NCBI GenBank assembly: GCA_045595285.1
Contig: JAZOAC010000138.1
Span: forward strand, 1 to 64,000
Reading direction: 5' to 3'
Source: UBA1731 sp045595285
GTDB lineage: Bacteria > Verrucomicrobiota > Kiritimatiellia > RFP12 > UBA1067
DNA: 64,000 nt
Shown: positions 1 through 8,193 of the stretch, piece by piece
Layout of the letters: each line of letters begins with the position of its first letter
Position numbering within the stretch: position 1 is the stretch's first letter
Position numbers and translations under genes: made by a program
Notes under the pieces: model-generated
Told to the model about the DNA's origin: nothing
What the model saw: only the letters and a program-made list of their open reading frames with translations
Databases searched by the model: none

Positions 1-1
1 T

Positions 2-244
2 TCTCCTGCCCCTCCTGCGCAGCTGGTCGCTCAGCGTGTGCGGCACATGGCCTATGGTGCGCCCGTGCCTGTACGCCTCGCGCCAGAACTCCCTGCGGTA
101 CTCCACGGAGTCGAAGCCCATTACGTCCTCCTCGAACCACCTGAAGAACCTGGGGGCGCGTTCGGTGAATGTCATCGGTTCGTCCGAGCGCTTTGCGAGG
201 ACGATCCGTTTCTTCAATATGTGGCGTTTCACTGCTTTGTCCAT
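2..244 (-). CDS. Hypothetical protein, 3' end outside the window
   Basis: The minus strand is open from an ATG at 244 to the window edge, giving at least 81 residues beginning MDKAVKRHILKKR. The product is very basic and rich in Arg and aromatic residues (FFRWFEEDVMG, FWREAYRHGR); no signal peptide or known motif is visible. A good promoter (255-283) ends 10 bp before the ATG and there is no Shine-Dalgarno sequence, which supports this start and predicts a leaderless mRNA. Function is not recognised. Overlapping plus-strand frames have no comparable start signals. Confidence 0.55.
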   Translation of the reverse strand, partial: MDKAVKRHILKKRIVLAKRSDEPMTFTERAPRFFRWFEEDVMGFDSVEYRREFWREAYRHGRTIGHVPHTLSDQLRRRGRR

Positions 245-254
245 AGCGGCGGGA

Positions 255-283
255 AAGATACCACATCCCTCTCGCGAAGTCAA
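255..283 (-). promoter_or_regulatory. Promoter of the partial gene at 2-244
   Basis: On the minus strand a -35 TTGACT (278-283) and a -10 TATCTT (255-260) are separated by exactly 17 bp. The -10 ends 10 bp before the ATG at 244, so transcription should begin only a few bases upstream of the start codon. Confidence 0.6.
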
Positions 284-466
284 TGAGAATATGGTTCGGA
301 CTGGTTTTAAGATTACTGTACAGATGAAATCTTGACGTTCGGATATTGACAAATTGCGTCCGAAAACACTACAACCACTATCGCCCTGTTTCTCACTGAC
401 AAACCACCAAAGTGGAATTGTGAGAAAAGAATCGAAGGCATAGCAAGAACAAAGCCATGGCATCTA

Positions 467-493
467 TTGCATAATTGGATTATATGGTAAAAT
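467..493 (+). promoter_or_regulatory. Candidate promoter for the GH2 gene
   Basis: TTGCAT (467-472) and TAAAAT (488-493) are 15 bp apart, which is short, but the -10 is preceded by TGG and so has the extended TGn form. It leaves a leader of about 40 nt that contains the ribosome site AGGAGA used by the ATG at 541. Confidence 0.35.
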
Positions 494-540
494 GCGTGTT
501 TTATAAATCCATAAACCACACCAGACAGGAGATTGAAAGA

Positions 541-2415
541 ATGAAGAGAATCACAGTGTTGGCTGCGATTTTGGCTGGGCTCGCCGCATCCGGCTACGAA
601 AAGGCGATGTCACCGCTCATGACAACGTGGGGCGATAAGGTGACTCCCGAAAACGCATGGCGCGGATATCCGCGTCCTCAGATGGTGAGAGAAGGATGGA
701 CGAACCTCAACGGCGAATGGGACTATGCCGTGACCAGCGTCACCAACACTTCCGGACGCCCCAGAATCTGGAACGGCAAGATTCTCGTTCCGTTCGCGAT
801 AGAGAGTGCCCTTTCAGGAGTCGGCCGACTCCTGAACCCCGACGAATTTCTCTGGTACACGCGTACAATCAACTGCAACCCCAAGCCGGGCGAGCGTATC
901 CTTCTCCATTTCGGCGGTGTCGATTTTCGCACAATGGTGTTCATTGGACACACCGAAGTCACTGATGTGCCACACGAGGGCGGACAGAACCCATTCACGC
1001 TCGACATCACCGACTATGTCAAGAATGGCGAAAATGAACTGACCGTGTGCGTATGGGATCCCACCGAAGACTTCGTCAACTCGCGCGGCAAACAGAGCTT
1101 CAAACCACACGGTTGCTTCTACACCCGCGTCTCCGGCATTTGGCAGACCGTATGGATGGAAACGGTCCCGGAAACATACATCGAATCCTACAAGTGCGTA
1201 ACCGACATAGACAATGGCGAGGTACGCTTCGACTTCAAGGTCGTCGGATCCGAACTGGACGAGGAGGTGGAGATCGACGTCTTTGACGGCGACAAGCGCG
1301 TTGCATCAGTGGAGGATTACATAAACAAACCCGTCACCATCAAGATGCCCAAGGGCTTCAAGCTCTGGTGCCCCGAGTCGCCCAATCTCTACACCTTCAA
1401 GATAAGGTACGAACGCGACACATTCTCCGGATATTTCGGAATGCGCAAATTCGAAAAACGCAAGGACTCGAATGGACACCTCAAATTCTTCCTCAACAAC
1501 CGTCCTTGCTTCCTGATGGGCACACTCGACCAGGGTTGGTGGCCAGATGGGCTTCTCACTCCGCCATCCGAAGAGGCCATGGCATACGACATCAAGGCAC
1601 TCAAGGATTGCGGCTTCAACACGCTCCGCAAGCACATCAAGGTCGAACCGCTTCAGTACTACGCGCTCTGCGACAGGATGGGAATACTCGTCATCCAGGA
1701 TCTGCCCAGCGGCTCCGGATCGCCGAGAGATCCAATTAATGCCGCCACCACCGCCCGCTACCATCTTCAGCGCACGGAACTCAAGGAGATGATGGATACG
1801 CTCCGGAATGTCCCTTCCATCGTCATGTGGTGCCCATATAACGAAGGATGGACGCAGCCCGGCGAATTCCTCACACATTCGACTCTGGATTTCGTCCGCA
1901 GATACGATCCGACGCGCCTGGTAAACGGCCCTAGCGGATGCTGGGACTGGGAAGGCGGACACCTTCTGCCCAAGGGCTGGAAATGGGAGAATCGCGTCCT
2001 CTCAGCACACAAGCCCGCAGATGAATGTGAAGCAGCCGACACCGTTGACATGCACCTCTATCGCGGCCCGGCTATGTTCGATGCCAACGACCGGCGCGTG
2101 AGTTTTCTCGGCGAATACGGCGGTCTCGGCCACCCTGTGGAAGGACATCTCTGGAAAGCCACAAAGGACGGCAAGGGCAATTGGGGCTACGGAGGCATCG
2201 CAGACACAAAGACGCGCAAAGGTCTGGAGAAGACCTACCTCGATCTTCTCGGCAAAGTGGAAGAGCTCGCTAAGAAGGGTCTGGGCGGAGCCATCTACAC
2301 TCAGACCACTGACGTCGAAGTGGAGATTAACGGCATTCTAACCTATGACCGCAAGGTGCTCAAGTTTAATCCTGAAACACTGAAGGCTGCCCACAGTAGA
2401 CTCTATCGCGACTGA
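541..2415 (+). CDS. Secreted glycoside hydrolase family 2 enzyme
   Basis: 624 residues. The ATG at 541 follows AGGAGA with good spacing and opens a signal peptide (MKRITVLAAILAGLAASG); an in-frame ATG at 475 lacks a ribosome site. A GH2 jelly-roll sugar-binding domain and an immunoglobulin-like domain precede the TIM barrel. The acid/base Glu is in MWCPYNEGW (E435) and the probable nucleophile in FLGEYGG (E525), so both catalytic residues appear present. This is the beta-galactosidase/beta-glucuronidase/beta-mannosidase superfamily; the substrate cannot be read from sequence. It is monocistronic and ends at a strong terminator. Confidence 0.85.
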   Translation: MKRITVLAAILAGLAASGYEKAMSPLMTTWGDKVTPENAWRGYPRPQMVREGWTNLNGEWDYAVTSVTNTSGRPRIWNGKILVPFAIESALSGVGRLLNPDEFLWYTRTINCNPKPGERILLHFGGVDFRTMVFIGHTEVTDVPHEGGQNPFTLDITDYVKNGENELTVCVWDPTEDFVNSRGKQSFKPHGCFYTRVSGIWQTVWMETVPETYIESYKCVTDIDNGEVRFDFKVVGSELDEEVEIDVFDGDKRVASVEDYINKPVTIKMPKGFKLWCPESPNLYTFKIRYERDTFSGYFGMRKFEKRKDSNGHLKFFLNNRPCFLMGTLDQGWWPDGLLTPPSEEAMAYDIKALKDCGFNTLRKHIKVEPLQYYALCDRMGILVIQDLPSGSGSPRDPINAATTARYHLQRTELKEMMDTLRNVPSIVMWCPYNEGWTQPGEFLTHSTLDFVRRYDPTRLVNGPSGCWDWEGGHLLPKGWKWENRVLSAHKPADECEAADTVDMHLYRGPAMFDANDRRVSFLGEYGGLGHPVEGHLWKATKDGKGNWGYGGIADTKTRKGLEKTYLDLLGKVEELAKKGLGGAIYTQTTDVEVEINGILTYDRKVLKFNPETLKAAHSRLYRD

Positions 2416-2437
2416 CGGAATACAATATTATACCGGA

Positions 2438-2474
2438 AGAGAGACCACCGCATTCCGTGGCGGTCTCTCTTTTT
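2438..2474 (+). terminator. Intrinsic terminator after the GH2 gene
   Basis: Arms AGAGAGACC (2438-2446) and GGTCTCTCT (2462-2470) enclose a loop that can pair further (CCGC/GTGG), followed by TTTT. It lies 22 bp after the stop and just before the convergent stop at 2479; the minus-strand copy lacks a downstream T run. Confidence 0.85.
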
Positions 2475-2478
2475 GGCT

Positions 2479-3117
2479 TCAGAGAATCTTCAACCTCTCG
2501 GCCGGAACACCGAACACGGTTATGCCTGGCTCGACATCCCGCACCACAACGCTTCCTATGCCTACTGTCGATCCGGTCCCTATCTTTACGCGAGGAACAA
2601 TCCTTGCCCCGGGGAACACGGAGACCCCCTCTTCCACGCAAACCCCGCCTCCAATGGAAACCAGCGAATACACATGCGTATAGTCCGCAAGCGATGTGTC
2701 ATGGCCGATGACCGTTCCGTGAAACACACAGGAATGCCGACCTACCGCAATATCCGCCGTCAACACCGCATTGTGTGCGATGAACGAACCGTCACCGACC
2801 GACACGTTCGGTCCCAACGATGCGAAACGGTGCACAATGGAAGTGAATCTACCGCCTCGCCCTTCAATCATCGCCACACAGCGACGGCGTGTCGCGATAT
2901 TGCCAAGTGCGGATATGAATACATCGTCTTCAGAAATCACGTAGGTTTCGGGATCGCCGATTATCGCGGGATAACCGGCAAACTCCTTCAGTGCATCAGG
3001 ATTTCCGTCCAGAAACCCCTTAATGCGGAAGTTTTCACCGTATCCCACTGCTTCACGTGCTGCAGAAAACATTTCCCGTCCAAACCCGCCTGCTCCAATT
3101 ATGACCAGATTCTTCAT
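2479..3117 (-). CDS. NeuD/PglD-type sugar O-/N-acyltransferase
   Basis: 212 residues. The N-terminus MKNLVIIGAGGFGREMFSAA is the Rossmann-like substrate-binding half of the NeuD/PglD family. From about residue 90 a left-handed beta-helix is visible as hexapeptide repeats (VGDGSFIAHNAVLTADIAVG, IGTGSTVGIGSVVVRDV). Family members acetylate amino or hydroxyl groups of nucleotide sugars or sialic acids with acetyl-CoA. The ATG overlaps the stop of the ThyX-like gene (ATGA, 3114-3117), so the two are translationally coupled. No other surface-glycan genes are nearby and the acceptor is unknown. Confidence 0.8.
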   Translation of the reverse strand: MKNLVIIGAGGFGREMFSAAREAVGYGENFRIKGFLDGNPDALKEFAGYPAIIGDPETYVISEDDVFISALGNIATRRRCVAMIEGRGGRFTSIVHRFASLGPNVSVGDGSFIAHNAVLTADIAVGRHSCVFHGTVIGHDTSLADYTHVYSLVSIGGGVCVEEGVSVFPGARIVPRVKIGTGSTVGIGSVVVRDVEPGITVFGVPAERLKIL

Positions 3118-3671
3118 GAACGGTACTTCTTCACAGCCTCTTCAAACGCCGGTGTATCGACAAACCCGCAACACTTGAACTCCGGGCAGAACCCTCTGTA
3201 CACGCATTCTGGGACACAGGCCGAAGCCACCTCCGGCTCTTTTCTGGCGATCTCGTCCACGACGAGCCTCCATGCCGCACGGGTCTCTGGCGAAGCCTGA
3301 GAACAGAGTCGTCGACGAGACATGAACATTACAGCCTGTGCATTCGCATAACATTCATGCTCGACCGGCGCATCCTGACGGGCCCCTGCGCGATCCTCTC
3401 CGGTACGGTCGGTTCGCTGAGTTGACACGAAATGCTCTATGCCGAATTTGTGTCGAACGAAATGAACGGAAACCCAATAAGGGAGATTCGTCCACTTCCA
3501 CGAAAACATGAGCTTTCGGATGGGAGAATGCTCAGAGAGGAGAATTGTCTTCTTCCATTTCGAAGATGGTTCCTTCGTTCCTTCCGGCATACGGATTGTT
3601 GTACGGGCGGCATCGGCAACACTACGCCACGTGCCGATTACATTCAGAAACTTTAATGCGGTCTTTTCCAT
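3114..3671 (-). CDS. ThyX-like (flavin-dependent thymidylate synthase superfamily) protein
   Basis: 185 residues. The core resembles Thy1/ThyX: SEHSPIRKLMFSWKW is followed by VHFVRHKFGIEHFVSTQRTDR, where the family has its RHR-x7-S signature, then NAQAVMFMSRRRLCSQASPETR, which matches the NxRSLxxxxxxRxxxxAQxEIR helix region. It is shorter than usual ThyX (about 210-250 aa), has RHK for RHR and ends in a Cys-rich tail (CVPECVYRGFCPEFKCC). Whether it still makes dTMP is uncertain. The start is the ATG 7 bp after an extended -10; there is no ribosome site. It is coupled to the acyltransferase gene by ATGA. Confidence 0.6.
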   Translation of the reverse strand: MEKTALKFLNVIGTWRSVADAARTTIRMPEGTKEPSSKWKKTILLSEHSPIRKLMFSWKWTNLPYWVSVHFVRHKFGIEHFVSTQRTDRTGEDRAGARQDAPVEHECYANAQAVMFMSRRRLCSQASPETRAAWRLVVDEIARKEPEVASACVPECVYRGFCPEFKCCGFVDTPAFEEAVKKYRS

Positions 3672-3678
3672 GCCCGAA

Positions 3679-3687
3679 ATTATATCA
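3679..3687 (-). promoter_or_regulatory. Extended -10 promoter of the ThyX-like gene
   Basis: TGATATAAT on the minus strand, a TGn-TATAAT extended -10. It ends 7 bp before the ATG at 3671 and has no recognisable -35. This predicts a leaderless transcript. Confidence 0.6.
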
Positions 3688-3746
3688 CATTATGAATGCA
3701 CACTTCGCACCATTCACCACGACAGCCATCCATCCCGCGCAACACC

Positions 3747-3771
3747 AAAAAGGCGCGGATAAATCCGCGCC
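3747..3771 (-). terminator. Intrinsic terminator after the HU gene
   Basis: A perfect 9-bp stem GGCGCGGAT/ATCCGCGCC (3752-3760 with 3763-3771) with a very short loop is followed on the minus strand by TTTTT. It sits 26 bp downstream of the HU stop. Confidence 0.9.
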
Positions 3772-3797
3772 CTCTGTCATCATGAAGGTTTGTTCAG

Positions 3798-4100
3798 TTA
3801 GCCAAGGATTGCATCCTTGAGAGCCTTGCAAGCAACGAGCTTGACAACCTTCTTGGCCTTGACCTTGATCATCTCGCCGGTGGCGGGATTGCGGCAGGTG
3901 CGGGCTGGACGCTTGACAAGCTTGACCTTGCCGATGGCGGGAAGGGTAAGCCCCTTCTCTTCCTGCTTGGCGCCCTTGACGGCGATGTCAACGAGCTTCT
4001 CGTAAACGGCGACCGCCTGCTTCTTGGAGATGCCGGCTGCCTCAGCGAGAGCTGCCATGATGCCACTCTTGGTGGTAGGAACGATTTCTTTCTTAGCCAT
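3798..4100 (-). CDS. HU/IHF-family histone-like DNA-binding protein
   Basis: 100 residues from the ATG at 4100, which follows AAGGAAA; upstream in-frame codons overlap the promoter. The N-terminal helices (KSGIMAALAEAAGISKKQAVAVYEKLV) and the RNPATGEMIKV beta-arm with the conserved Arg-Asn-Pro are typical of HU/IHF. The family bends and compacts DNA. Lys is high, including a run VKAKKVVKLVACKALKDAI at the C-terminus. Own promoter and terminator mark a single-gene unit. Confidence 0.9.
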   Translation of the reverse strand: MAKKEIVPTTKSGIMAALAEAAGISKKQAVAVYEKLVDIAVKGAKQEEKGLTLPAIGKVKLVKRPARTCRNPATGEMIKVKAKKVVKLVACKALKDAILG

Positions 4101-4152
4101 GTCAGTTGTTTCCTTATAAGGTGTCAAGGGTGAATCCCATCGACAAGTACAT

Positions 4153-4181
4153 AAGATACAGTTTTCGCTCTGCTTTTGCAA
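4153..4181 (-). promoter_or_regulatory. Promoter of the HU gene
   Basis: TTGCAA (4176-4181) and TATCTT (4153-4158) with a 17-bp spacer. Immediately upstream lies an A/T-rich tract on the minus strand (TTTTTTTTT at about 4190-4200) that could act as an UP element. The 4182-4465 interval otherwise holds nothing recognisable. Confidence 0.65.
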
Positions 4182-4465
4182 GAGGGAAAATCAAAAAAAA
4201 ACTAAAATAATTCAGAACATAGATTAATCAAATTGCTCACACTTGTGCCAAGATGTCGGTCGTGCAGTTAACTTACGATTCAGAAATAGCCGTCAATCCG
4301 TCCGTACGCCCAAAGGTCAAACAACCATTCAACGGAAGTGGCAACGCCTCTGCACGAAACAACAGCAGAAAGCTTTTCGTCTATGCGAACTTCTGCAGCT
4401 AAAGGCCCCGTTTCACATTGAAATTCTATCGGTCCAGGTTTTATCTGCTACCCGGTCTGATCAGC

Positions 4466-5716
4466 TTAAACAATCTCACCGATGAAATCGTATTCTCTGA
4501 CTTCTATGAGACGCACAAGCACGAACTCGCCGACCGGTGCGATTGCGGCGTCCTCATCAGAGAACCGAACCACTCCATCGACATCAGGAGCCTGGCTTTC
4601 GAGTCTGGCGACGCCCGGGGAGACGACCAGTGCCGGAAGTTCCAGCCCAACCATGGACTTCGCCTTCCTGTCCCAGATACGCTTCTGCGCCGCCATGATC
4701 TTAAGTGCGCGCGACTGCGCCACCCTCATCGGCGGCCGCCCCTTCATCGCGGCTCCGGCGGTTCCCTCCTCGGGAGAATATGCAAACACGCCAAGATGAT
4801 CGAACTGCATGCGCTTCACATCGGCAAGCATACGGGCGAAGGCCGCTGCCGTCTCGCCGGGGAAGCCTGTCATGACCGTCGTGCGCAGAGTGACGCCCGG
4901 CACTGCGGCGCGGATGCGTTCCGCCGCCTCCTGCGTAGCTTTCACCGCGCTTCCGCGCGCCATTGCCTTCAGAACCGCCGGATCCGTATGCTGAAGCGGG
5001 ACATCCACATACTTCACCGCTCGCGGACTCGTGCGCATCCACTCAAGAAACTCGTCCGTAATCTCATTCGGATAGGAATAGAGGACACGTACCACGAAAT
5101 CGCCACGAATCCTGTCCAGCGCCTTAAGCAAAGTGACAAGATTCGGCCTCGACTTTCCCGGGGCCGGCTTGAAGTCCACTCCGTAGAGCATCGGATCCTG
5201 CGCAATGACGTTCAGCTCACGCACTCCAGTGCGGACAAAATCACGCGCCTCCTTCAGAATCGCGCTCATCGGACGCGAACGGTACTTTCCACGAATCGCA
5301 GGAATCGCGCAGTATGCGCAACGGTGCGAGCATCCTTCCGCAATCTTCAGATACGCGAAAGCCTTTCCGGAAAGGCGAAGACCGGGAATGCGCTGGCAAC
5401 CGAACTTCTTGGGGACCCCTTCCCACGAATCGACGCCCTTGAAAAGCGACGCACGTTCGGGATATCGTTCCGGATAGCAGCCAGCGACGAAAACGCGCTT
5501 CACCGCGCCCTTGCGTTTGAGGGATAGGGCTCTTCGAATCTCACGCTCCGCCTCCTCACGGGCGGACTCGATGAACGCGCATGTATTGACGACAAGCGCG
5601 TCACAACGGTCAGGGGTGGACGAAAGAGTCCACCCCTCGGAGAGCATGCGACCTACCCGCACCTCGAGATCGGCCGCGTTCTTTGCGCAGCCGAGACTGA
5701 CCAGCCCTACGGTCAC
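4466..5716 (-). CDS. rimO: Ribosomal protein S12 methylthiotransferase RimO
   Basis: 416 residues. The N-terminal MTTase domain begins VGLVSLGCAKNAADLE with its Cys at residue 10, followed by NTCAFIESAREEAE. The radical-SAM motif CSHRCAYC leads into the RimO-type AIPAIRGKYRSR, and a C-terminal TRAM-like region follows. RimO adds a methylthio group to the conserved Asp of S12; that protein is encoded at 11414-11800, with its Asp at residue 89. The start is GTG and overlaps the previous stop as GTGA (5713-5716), so rimO is coupled to the rpiB-glyA fusion. Confidence 0.93.
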   Translation of the reverse strand: MTVGLVSLGCAKNAADLEVRVGRMLSEGWTLSSTPDRCDALVVNTCAFIESAREEAEREIRRALSLKRKGAVKRVFVAGCYPERYPERASLFKGVDSWEGVPKKFGCQRIPGLRLSGKAFAYLKIAEGCSHRCAYCAIPAIRGKYRSRPMSAILKEARDFVRTGVRELNVIAQDPMLYGVDFKPAPGKSRPNLVTLLKALDRIRGDFVVRVLYSYPNEITDEFLEWMRTSPRAVKYVDVPLQHTDPAVLKAMARGSAVKATQEAAERIRAAVPGVTLRTTVMTGFPGETAAAFARMLADVKRMQFDHLGVFAYSPEEGTAGAAMKGRPPMRVAQSRALKIMAAQKRIWDRKAKSMVGLELPALVVSPGVARLESQAPDVDGVVRFSDEDAAIAPVGEFVLVRLIEVREYDFIGEIV

Positions 5717-7380
5717 GGAACAGGGAATCCAGCCACGAGCTTGGCGGCTTCCGCCTTCACCTTCTGCTGGAGTTCGACGTTTGTGATGTCAGAAAGGATG
5801 TCGGCGATCCAACCGCCTATCTTGGCGGCCTCAGCCTCCTTCATGCCGCGCGTCGTGATGGACGCCGTGCCCACGCGGATGCCACTCGTCTTGAACGGAG
5901 ACTCCGTATCATACGGGATCGTGTTCTTGTTCACCACAATGCCGGCATTGTCGAGCGCGGCGGCGGCATCCTTGCCCGTCATGCCCTTCTGCTTGACGTC
6001 GACGAGGAAGAGATGATTGTCGGTGCCGCCGCTCACGATGCGGAAACCGCGATCCTGGACCGCCTTGCACATCGCCTTGCAATTCTTGACAATCTGCGCG
6101 GCGTATTCCTTCATCTCGGGCTGCATCCACTCGCGGAAGCAAATCGCCTTGGCGGCGATAATGTTCTCGAGCGGGCCACCCTGCATTCCGGGGAACACAG
6201 CGGAATCGAGCGCCTTGGCGTACTGCTCCTTGCAGAGCACGAGACCGCCACGCGGGCCACGAAGGGTCTTGTGCGTGGTGGAGGTGACGAAGTCGGCGTA
6301 GGGAACTGGCGACTCGTGCGCACCACCGGCGACAAGGCCGGCGATGTGAGCCATGTCCACAAGCATGATCGCACCGCACTTGTCGCAGATTTCGCGGATG
6401 CGCTTGAAGTCGATCGCACGCGGATAGGCACTGGCGCCGGAAAGGAGAATCTTCGGCCTGACCTCCATAGCCTGCTTTCCAAGGGCATCATAGTCAAGAC
6501 ACTCAGTCTCACGGTCAACCGTATACGGAACGATGTTGTAGAGCTTGCCCGAGAAGTTGACGGGAGAGCCGTGGGAGAGGTGACCTCCCTGGTCAAGCGA
6601 GAGCGAAAGGATCGTGTCTCCGGGCTTGATCGTGGCGAGATACACCGCCATGTTCGCCGCGCTGCCGCAGTGCGGCTGGACATTCGCGTGGTCGGCCCCG
6701 AACAGCTCGCATGCACGCTTGCGGGCAAGCTCCTCTGCTGCGTCAACAGGCAGGCAACCCGAATACCAGCGTTTGCCCGGATATCCCTCAGCGTACTTGT
6801 TCATCAGCACGCTGCCGGCGGCAAGACGCACCGCGCGGGAAGACGTGTTCTCGGACGCAATAAGGTTGATTTCGGTATCTTCCTGATCGACCTGAGCCTT
6901 GATAGCAGCCCAAACCTCGGCATCCTCCTTCGCGAGGAGGGAGAAATCGGAAAGGCGCTTCGCGCGTTCAAGCTTTGAGCGGCGGACCGCATGGCGGGCA
7001 GTTTCATCGACAGACGCTGCGACAAATGCGTTCAGCATGTCGTAGGCGGTCTTCTCATCCGTCTCGTCTGCACCGATGCAGAGGACGTTGGCACCGTTGT
7101 GCCTGCGAGCGATCTCGGCCTCGCTGACGGAACGGCAGAGCGCCGCGCGGACGCCCTGGAAGCGGTTTGCCGCCATAGACATTCCCATACCAGTACGGCA
7201 GATGAGAACGCCAAAATCGACATCGCCCTTTGCGACGGCCATGGCGACGTCAGCGGCATAGTCAGGATAATCGCAAGCTTCAGGATCAAAGCAACCGCAG
7301 TCACTGCAATCCTTGAAAGCGGCCATAAGCTTGGCCTTGAGTTCGAATCCGCCGTGATCGGCGCCGATGGCAATCTTCAT
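5713..7380 (-). CDS. Fused ribose-5-phosphate isomerase B / serine hydroxymethyltransferase
   Basis: 555 residues in one frame. Residues 1-145 are RpiB: MKIAIGADHGGFELK, the active-site loop CRTGMGMSMAANR and GANVLCIGADE. Residues 150-555 are a complete SHMT (GlyA): INLIASENTSS, HCGSAANMAVY, the PLP-lysine segment TSTTHKTLRGPRGG and IRVGTASITTRGM. RpiB interconverts ribulose- and ribose-5-phosphate; SHMT makes glycine and 5,10-methylene-THF. The fusion would tie ribose-5-phosphate supply to one-carbon units for purine synthesis. The ATG follows AAAGG; the promoter is at 7410-7438. Both halves keep their key residues. Confidence 0.93.
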   Translation of the reverse strand: MKIAIGADHGGFELKAKLMAAFKDCSDCGCFDPEACDYPDYAADVAMAVAKGDVDFGVLICRTGMGMSMAANRFQGVRAALCRSVSEAEIARRHNGANVLCIGADETDEKTAYDMLNAFVAASVDETARHAVRRSKLERAKRLSDFSLLAKEDAEVWAAIKAQVDQEDTEINLIASENTSSRAVRLAAGSVLMNKYAEGYPGKRWYSGCLPVDAAEELARKRACELFGADHANVQPHCGSAANMAVYLATIKPGDTILSLSLDQGGHLSHGSPVNFSGKLYNIVPYTVDRETECLDYDALGKQAMEVRPKILLSGASAYPRAIDFKRIREICDKCGAIMLVDMAHIAGLVAGGAHESPVPYADFVTSTTHKTLRGPRGGLVLCKEQYAKALDSAVFPGMQGGPLENIIAAKAICFREWMQPEMKEYAAQIVKNCKAMCKAVQDRGFRIVSGGTDNHLFLVDVKQKGMTGKDAAAALDNAGIVVNKNTIPYDTESPFKTSGIRVGTASITTRGMKEAEAAKIGGWIADILSDITNVELQQKVKAEAAKLVAGFPVP

Positions 7381-7409
7381 TTGTGTGGACCTTTCGTAAA
7401 TTTCCGCAT

Positions 7410-7438
7410 ATTATACCAAAAGCGACCCTGAGGTTCAA
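7410..7438 (-). promoter_or_regulatory. Promoter of rpiB-glyA and rimO
   Basis: TTGAAC (7433-7438), a 17-bp spacer, then TATAAT (7410-7415) preceded by TGG, so the -10 is also of the extended type. It leaves a leader of about 25 nt with an AAAGG ribosome site. Confidence 0.8.
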
Positions 7439-7573
7439 TGGGCATTGCATTTCATTAAAGCGAATCACTGTGCAGACGAACAATAAAGTCAACAGCCAAA
7501 CCACCCTACTGGGGCATCAGCCATCTCGCCCGTCAGAAATCGACGCGCAAAATCTCCCTGACTTCCTCGTCCA

Positions 7574-8125
7574 TCATATCTCTACGGCCCCTTTTCTCAA
7601 GACCGCAATGGTGCCGTCCGCTTCCACGCGTACGACGGTGGACGCAACGCCGCCAGGCGATGCGCCATCATCAACTACCAAATCCGCCGAAAGTCCGATG
7701 TCCGCCAAAGCCTGAGGTGCATCAATCGCCGGTCGCCCTCCTGAAAGATTCGCGCTTGTCACCTTCAGAACTCCACCACACAGCGCGAGAAGCCTACGCG
7801 TCCAGGCATGATCCGGCACTCTAAAACCTTCATTGCCCAAGACCATCGTCAAAGCGCCAGGCCAATGTCGTGCCGCCAGTTCCGACGCCTTTTCCGGGAA
7901 GCAAAAACCGAACGCACAGACCGCCGCCGCATCAGCAGCAAGAAACGCGATCTTCTTTCCGCTTTCACGTCCCTTTATCGTGTACAACCTTTCGACGGCA
8001 TCCGGGAATGCCGGATGCGCAGCAAGACCATACACCGTGTCCGTGGGAATCACAGCAACACCACCTGAATTAAGAAGTGCCGCCGCCACTTCAAGCGACA
8101 CATCATCGCATGGAAGGACTTTCAT
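7574..8125 (-). CDS. tsaC: L-threonylcarbamoyladenylate synthase (YrdC/Sua5)
   Basis: 183 residues from the ATG at 8125 (AAAGGTGC just upstream); a longer in-frame start would run into the hairpin at 8153-8185 and lacks a ribosome site. The sequence has the YrdC hallmarks VIPTDTVYGLAAHP near residue 22, KGRESGKKIAFL, RHWPGALTMVL and VTSANLSGG. The enzyme makes threonylcarbamoyl-AMP from Thr, bicarbonate and ATP for the t6A37 tRNA modification. This is the short YrdC form without the Sua5 C-terminal domain. It lies 68 bp downstream of secDF and may share its transcript. Confidence 0.9.
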   Translation of the reverse strand: MKVLPCDDVSLEVAAALLNSGGVAVIPTDTVYGLAAHPAFPDAVERLYTIKGRESGKKIAFLAADAAAVCAFGFCFPEKASELAARHWPGALTMVLGNEGFRVPDHAWTRRLLALCGGVLKVTSANLSGGRPAIDAPQALADIGLSADLVVDDGASPGGVASTVVRVEADGTIAVLRKGAVEI

Positions 8126-8152
8126 GCACCTTTTCTTCGCGGCCGTCCCTGT

Positions 8153-8185
8153 GATTCCAAGGTGAATCCGATGCACCTTGGAATC
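8153..8185 (-). other. Perfect 12-bp hairpin between secDF and tsaC
   Basis: GATTCCAAGGTG (8153-8164) and its exact complement CACCTTGGAATC (8174-8185) enclose a 9-nt loop. No T run follows on either strand, so this is not a standard intrinsic terminator. It lies just after the secDF stop and 28 bp upstream of the tsaC start, where a processing, stabilising or attenuating RNA structure is possible. Confidence 0.6.
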
Positions 8186-8193
8186 TATTGGAC

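Larger units (their letters stand above)
245..540. other. Divergent intergenic region, no convincing gene
   Basis: About 300 bp between the divergent genes at 244 (minus) and 541 (plus). It holds the minus-strand promoter at 255-283 and a weaker plus-strand candidate at 467-493. A TTGACA at 346-351 has no good -10 partner (TACAAC after 18 bp is the best). A 68-codon minus-strand open frame at 313-519 lacks a ribosome site and protein-like composition. Confidence 0.5.

Noticed and set aside
36..335. Plus-strand open frames in the first 335 bp
   Set aside because: The minus-strand frame 2-244 has a proper promoter next to its ATG; the plus-strand frames have no ribosome site or promoter and look like shadows.
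4418..5527. 369-codon plus-strand open frame opposite rimO
   Set aside because: Antisense to rimO, very Arg/His-rich, no start signals.
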